NCBI GenBank assembly: GCA_965198655.1
Contig: OZ240668.1
Coordinates: 372,001 to 436,000, forward strand
Source of the DNA: Lichenicola sp965198655
Lineage (GTDB): Bacteria > Pseudomonadota > Alphaproteobacteria > Acetobacterales > Acetobacteraceae
Direction: 5' to 3'
DNA length: 64,000 nucleotides
Position numbers and translations under genes: made by a program. Numbering within the stretch: the stretch's first letter is position 1; every line of letters begins with the position of its first letter. The notes under the pieces were generated by a model. That model was not told the origin of the DNA. It was given only the letters and a program-made list of their open reading frames with translations, and searched no databases. Shown one piece after another: positions 60,397-64,000 of the stretch.

Positions 60397-61660
60397 GTGT
60401 TCACCATTGTCATGGGTTGAGCGCGGTCGCCGTCCAGGAAACGCGTGTCGTCGGCTGGTTCGGCGAGGCGTGTCGCAGGCGTAGCCAGTCGCATCGCTCA
60501 TCGCGCGGCATGGGCCGGGCCACGAGACCGTTTCCCAAACACGACGCTGCATCCCACGTTTCCGGATTGCATCGCGTTGCTCGGCTGCGGTTCGATGCGG
60601 AACGAAAACCCGTATGGAACGCTGCGAGGTTTATCCACGACATGATGCACGATAGTCAACCCTTCCGGTTCTGCGCGCGTTCGCCGATGCGACCCACGAT
60701 GATCATGATGCCTTGGAACAAGGCTGGATCGGGATCGACGCGAGCCGCGTCCCGATCGTGCGCCGAACGTGGTGTAACCGGTCTGTCATCTGCACGATGC
60801 GCTGCGGGATGAGCCGGCGCGTCGACGAGGCGATCCCAAACGTTGCTTCGCCAGTCTGCTTGACATCGAAGCATCATGCGCTCGAACCGGATCGGTCGAC
60901 CGGGCGAGGATGCTTGCCCGGACAATGACCTGAAACACAAGTCATGACCCATGCGACCGGGTCGTGCTCCAGGCAATCCGCTTGCGCAGCGTGATCTCGG
61001 TGCATGCAGTCCCTCTGCCTAGGGCATCACCGGATCAGGTGCAGTCACCTGATCGGTAGAGATGCTCGTTGAAACAATTTGCTAGACCATGAGCGGTGAA
61101 CGACCGTGAACCGGTCGTGGTCTAGACGACGTCGCAACGTGATCGAGGTGGTCGATAACAAAGGATGTCCGATGTCATCTTTCCGAAAGCGTCCGCCATG
61201 CCGCCTATGCGGTGCATCGCGTTTCGGGCACGAGGTGCCGCTGCCGGCGATCTCCGCGGCGATGATCATCGACAACAGCGAGGAAAGGTTGCGGAAGGTC
61301 ACGGTGCCCGCGGTCGATGTCGGCGACGCGGCCGTGCCCGACCTTGCCATCCCGGATATGATGACCGGCCGGCGTCAGTCCCTCATCTCCGCTGCAAGGC
61401 AGCAGGTCCTTCTACCCAGTCAGGTTTCGACTGGAGCGCTTCGATTGCCCCGGCGCGGACGGAAGTGGGGCGGCCGTGCCGCCGACGCCCTGTTCGCGCA
61501 CGTCGCCAAGGCAGGGCTGCATCGCCTCCGAAGTCTGGAACGGCGACCATCGCGATCGTACAAGGCCGACCGGCAACGACGACGCCCCGTCGAGGATCTT
61601 CCTCGAGCGGCAGGCGCCGGACCCCGACCGCCGCCCGACGCGTGGCTCGCCCGGCCGGCG
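60397..61660. other. 1.26-kb stretch without a supported gene
   Basis: Frames here are short or show no coherent protein on either strand. Composition is somewhat less GC-rich in places (60.5-61.3 kb) than in neighbouring genes. The clearest content is the pair of hairpins at 61033-61125. The part next to 60396 should hold the GloVer gene promoter, and the part next to 61661 the end of the M16 transcript. It might be decayed coding or mobile DNA. Confidence 0.5.
61033..61125. repeat. Two adjacent hairpins in the gene-poor stretch
   Basis: Hairpin 1 (61033-61054): a perfect 9-bp stem GATCAGGTG / CACCTGATC with a CAGT loop. Hairpin 2 (61082-61125): outer stem CTAGACCA / TGGTCTAG enclosing an inner stem ACGACCG / CGGTCGT with a 5-base loop (the stems share one T). 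The combination resembles dispersed intergenic palindromic repeats of alphaproteobacteria (from memory). Could also end the M16 transcript. Confidence 0.6.
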
Positions 61661-64000
61661 TCAGCCCCCGGTGGCCGGCCCCTGCACCACCTCGACCAGG
61701 TCGTCGGGACGCAGCGCGTCGTGGAACGCGGCCTGGACCTCGGCCGCGGTGGCGTCGAAGTAGTGCCGCGCCGCCACGTCCGGCTGGTCCAGCGGCAGGC
61801 CCAGATCGGCCAGGTGCAGGTCCTCGGCGCCGATCGCGTCGAAGCTGGCCCGGCCCATCGGCAACTGCCGCAGCAGCGAGGCCTTGGCCCGGGTCAGCTC
61901 GTCGTCGCTGACCGGCTGCGTCTGCATCGCCTTGATGTCCGCCACCACCAGGTCGCGGGCGTGGCCGATGTTCTGCGCGTCGGCGCCGTATGACACCGAG
62001 TATTCCGACCGCGTGCGCGACCAGTTCAACCGCGAGCTGACGCTGTACACGTAGCCGGTCCTGATCCGCAGGTCGCGATACAGCCGCGAGGAGAAGCCGT
62101 CGCCCAGGATCTCGTTGCCGAGCGTCAGGGTGAAGTGCTCCGGGTCCGACACACGGGTGCGCAGCATCTCGGCCAGCTCGACGCTGGATTGCAGCGTGCT
62201 GCGATCCGGCACGTAGGCCTTGGAGGAACGGTTGAGCGGCACCGGCGGCAGGTCGATCGCAGGCCGGGGCCCGTTCGCCTGCCAGCCGCCGAAGGCCTGC
62301 GTCACCGCCGCCTGCGCGTGCTCCGGCGTGATGTCGCCGACGATCACGATCGTGGCCAGGTCCGGCCGGAAGGTGCGCGCGTAGTACGCCTGCGCGTCCG
62401 CCGGCGTCAGCGCCATCACGCTGGCCGGGGTCGCCTCGCGCAGGGCCGGGTCCGCCGCCGGCACGACCGCCCGCTGCGTCGCCCGCCCGAACAGGTAGCC
62501 GGGCGAGCCCAGCAGCCCGGCCAGGCTGCCCGCGGTCTGGCGCTGCACGATCCGGAACGCGTCGGCCGGGAACACCGGGTGCAGCTCGTTCTCGGCCAGC
62601 AGCGCCAGCCCGGCGTCGAACTGCCCGCGCAGCACGGTGAGCGAGAAGCTGGCGCCTGCCGTCTCGTCGGCGGCGATGGCGTCGAGGGCGGCCTGGAACG
62701 CCAGCCGGTCCTTGGCCTGGCTGCCGTAGTCGAACATGCGGTCGACCAGCGAGGCGACACCCTCCTGGCCCTTCGGCTCCTCCGTCGCCGTCACCTGCCG
62801 GATCTGGCCATACAGCGACACCGTGTTGGTCACGTGCTCTGGCTGCACGATCAGGCGCAACCCGTTCGGCAGCACGCTGACCACCGGGGCAGGTGAGGAA
62901 GGCGGCAGGTGCAGCGCGGTCAGCGCGTCCGACGCCCAGTCCGGCAGCGCCACCGGCTTGTCCGGCGTTGCCGCGAACGACTCCGCGCCGCCGAACCCCT
63001 TGCCCGCGATCGGCTTGCCGGAATCCTGCGGCGTCAGCACCGCGGTGATGGCGTGCGCCGGGTCGAGCACGGCGCGCGCGATCCGGTTCACGTCGTCCAC
63101 CGTGACCGCCTTGTAGGCGTCGGCCAGCGCGTCCGGGCTGTCGAGCCCCTGGAACGCCAACGCGTTGGACCAGCTCTGCGCCAGGCCGCTGATGCTGTCG
63201 TTGCGCTGGCCGAGCTGCGCGCGCTCGCGCCGCTTGGCCGCCTCCACCAGGTCCGGGGACACGCCGTTCTTCGCCACGTCGGCGATCACGCCGCGCAGCT
63301 TGCCGAGCAGCACCTCGCTGTCGCCGCCCTTGGGGAAGGCCGCGAACACCACGCCGAAGCCCACGTCCGGCTTCGGCCGGTACAGGAACTCCGCCGCCAG
63401 CGCGTCGCCCGCCGGCACCAGCCCGTACAGCGCGCCGCGCTCGCTCGACAGCACGTCGCCCAGGATGTCGGCGGCGGCGAAGTCCTTCGAGTTCGAGCCC
63501 GGCATCCGGTACGCGAGCGTCGCGATGCCGACCGGATAGTCGGTCGGAAGCCGCAGCGTCTGCGGCGCCACGGTGCCGAGCGCGAAGCTCTTGCGCACCG
63601 GCAGCGCCTTGCGCGGGATGGCGTCGAACGCCGTCTTCACCGCGTCGAGCGCCTTGTCCGCGTCGACGTCGCCGGCGATCACCAGGATCGCGTTGTTGGG
63701 CGCGTACCAGCGCTCGTAGAAGCCGCGCAGCAGCTTGGCGTCCGTGCGATCGAACGAGGGCCGGGTGCCGAGCGCGTCATGGGCATAGGGCGTGCCGGCG
63801 AACATGGTCGCCTGCAACTGCGACAGGTAGTTATAGGCCGGGCTGGACAGGTCGCGCGACACCTCCTGCTCGATCGCGCCGCGCTCCTTGTCCCAGTCCG
63901 CCTCGTTCAGGCTGAGCCGGTTCATGCGCAGCGCCTCGACCCGCAGCACCACGCCGAGATCCTCCGCGGGCGCGGTGTAGTAGTACTGGGTCACCGTCTC
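61661..64000 (-). CDS. M16-family zinc peptidase, C-terminal part
   Basis: The gene runs off the right edge; 780 codons are visible. It is a pitrilysin-type (M16) peptidase with two repeated halves. The first half shows EADWDKERGAIEQEVSRDLSSPAYNYLSQL, which has the downstream Glu metal ligand and EQEV motif; the HXXEH site would lie just upstream, outside the window. The second half starts around VLPNGLRLIVQPEHVTNTVSLYGQIR and lacks HXXEH, as expected for the inactive partner domain. It continues with FSSRLYRDLRIRTGYVYSVSS, the family's R/Y motif. Products are normally periplasmic. No signal peptide can be judged because the start is missing. Confidence 0.9.
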   Translation of the reverse strand, partial: ETVTQYYYTAPAEDLGVVLRVEALRMNRLSLNEADWDKERGAIEQEVSRDLSSPAYNYLSQLQATMFAGTPYAHDALGTRPSFDRTDAKLLRGFYERWYAPNNAILVIAGDVDADKALDAVKTAFDAIPRKALPVRKSFALGTVAPQTLRLPTDYPVGIATLAYRMPGSNSKDFAAADILGDVLSSERGALYGLVPAGDALAAEFLYRPKPDVGFGVVFAAFPKGGDSEVLLGKLRGVIADVAKNGVSPDLVEAAKRRERAQLGQRNDSISGLAQSWSNALAFQGLDSPDALADAYKAVTVDDVNRIARAVLDPAHAITAVLTPQDSGKPIAGKGFGGAESFAATPDKPVALPDWASDALTALHLPPSSPAPVVSVLPNGLRLIVQPEHVTNTVSLYGQIRQVTATEEPKGQEGVASLVDRMFDYGSQAKDRLAFQAALDAIAADETAGASFSLTVLRGQFDAGLALLAENELHPVFPADAFRIVQRQTAGSLAGLLGSPGYLFGRATQRAVVPAADPALREATPASVMALTPADAQAYYARTFRPDLATIVIVGDITPEHAQAAVTQAFGGWQANGPRPAIDLPPVPLNRSSKAYVPDRSTLQSSVELAEMLRTRVSDPEHFTLTLGNEILGDGFSSRLYRDLRIRTGYVYSVSSRLNWSRTRSEYSVSYGADAQNIGHARDLVVADIKAMQTQPVSDDELTRAKASLLRQLPMGRASFDAIGAEDLHLADLGLPLDQPDVAARHYFDATAAEVQAAFHDALRPDDLVEVVQGPATGG

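Overview
The window is a very GC-rich chromosomal segment. It carries the alphaproteobacterial order mutY / DUF721 (DciA) / dsbA / smc, Tat-exported enzymes, DcaP-like porins, GloVer-repeat and ferritin-like exported proteins, and a GlfT2-like/Glf pair. Together these suggest an Acetobacteraceae-type alphaproteobacterium; this is an inference from gene content and order, not a database match.

Layout. 1-4.3 kb: the end of a PhoR-like histidine kinase, then two tandem paralogous coiled-coil porins, the second behind a Pho-box-like direct repeat. 4.4-9.3 kb: an oxalate/formate locus with an NAD-dependent formate dehydrogenase gene broken by one in-frame TAG, a LysR regulator, a small lipoprotein, a Tat-exported bicupin oxalate decarboxylase and a divergent LysR regulator with a T-N11-A palindrome between them. 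9.6-18.6 kb: housekeeping genes, namely a RhlE-like RNA helicase, an oversized smc, two tandem DsbA-like genes, a DUF721 gene and mutY. 18.6-29.9 kb: a membrane GGDEF-EAL protein, an SbcD-like nuclease with a YhaN-like ATPase, a CysG-like protein with a decayed methyltransferase half, MoaB, an aminotransferase, a Uma2-type nuclease, cyanase and a POTRA protein.

30-42.6 kb is a surface-glycan locus: an FkbM methyltransferase, a GT4 glycosyltransferase, a 1550-residue methyltransferase plus three-glycosyltransferase protein, an acyltransferase-3 and a second methyltransferase. Two tandem Tat-exported ferritin-like genes sit inside it. 42.6-53.5 kb holds part of a type II secretion cluster: a transglycosylase, gspG, prepilin peptidase, gspE, then gspF, an SH3 lipoprotein and gspH. 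Between gspE and gspF lies about 4 kb of accessory DNA: an OmpA-like exported protein, a HEXXH metallopeptidase-like protein, a strikingly AT-rich two-gene cassette (a soluble DUF4747-like protein overlapping a multi-spanning membrane protein), the 3' end of a GH24 lysozyme gene, and a small exported protein whose start overlaps the lysozyme stop. This is the most unusual part of the window.

53.6-64 kb: a carotenoid cleavage oxygenase, a GlfT2-like galactofuranosyltransferase divergent from UDP-galactopyranose mutase (with a 12-C tract just before its start), a 200-bp element with inverted ends, a frameshifted small membrane-protein gene, a GloVer-repeat exported protein, a gene-poor 1.2-kb stretch with two good hairpins, and the C-terminal part of an M16 peptidase that runs off the end.
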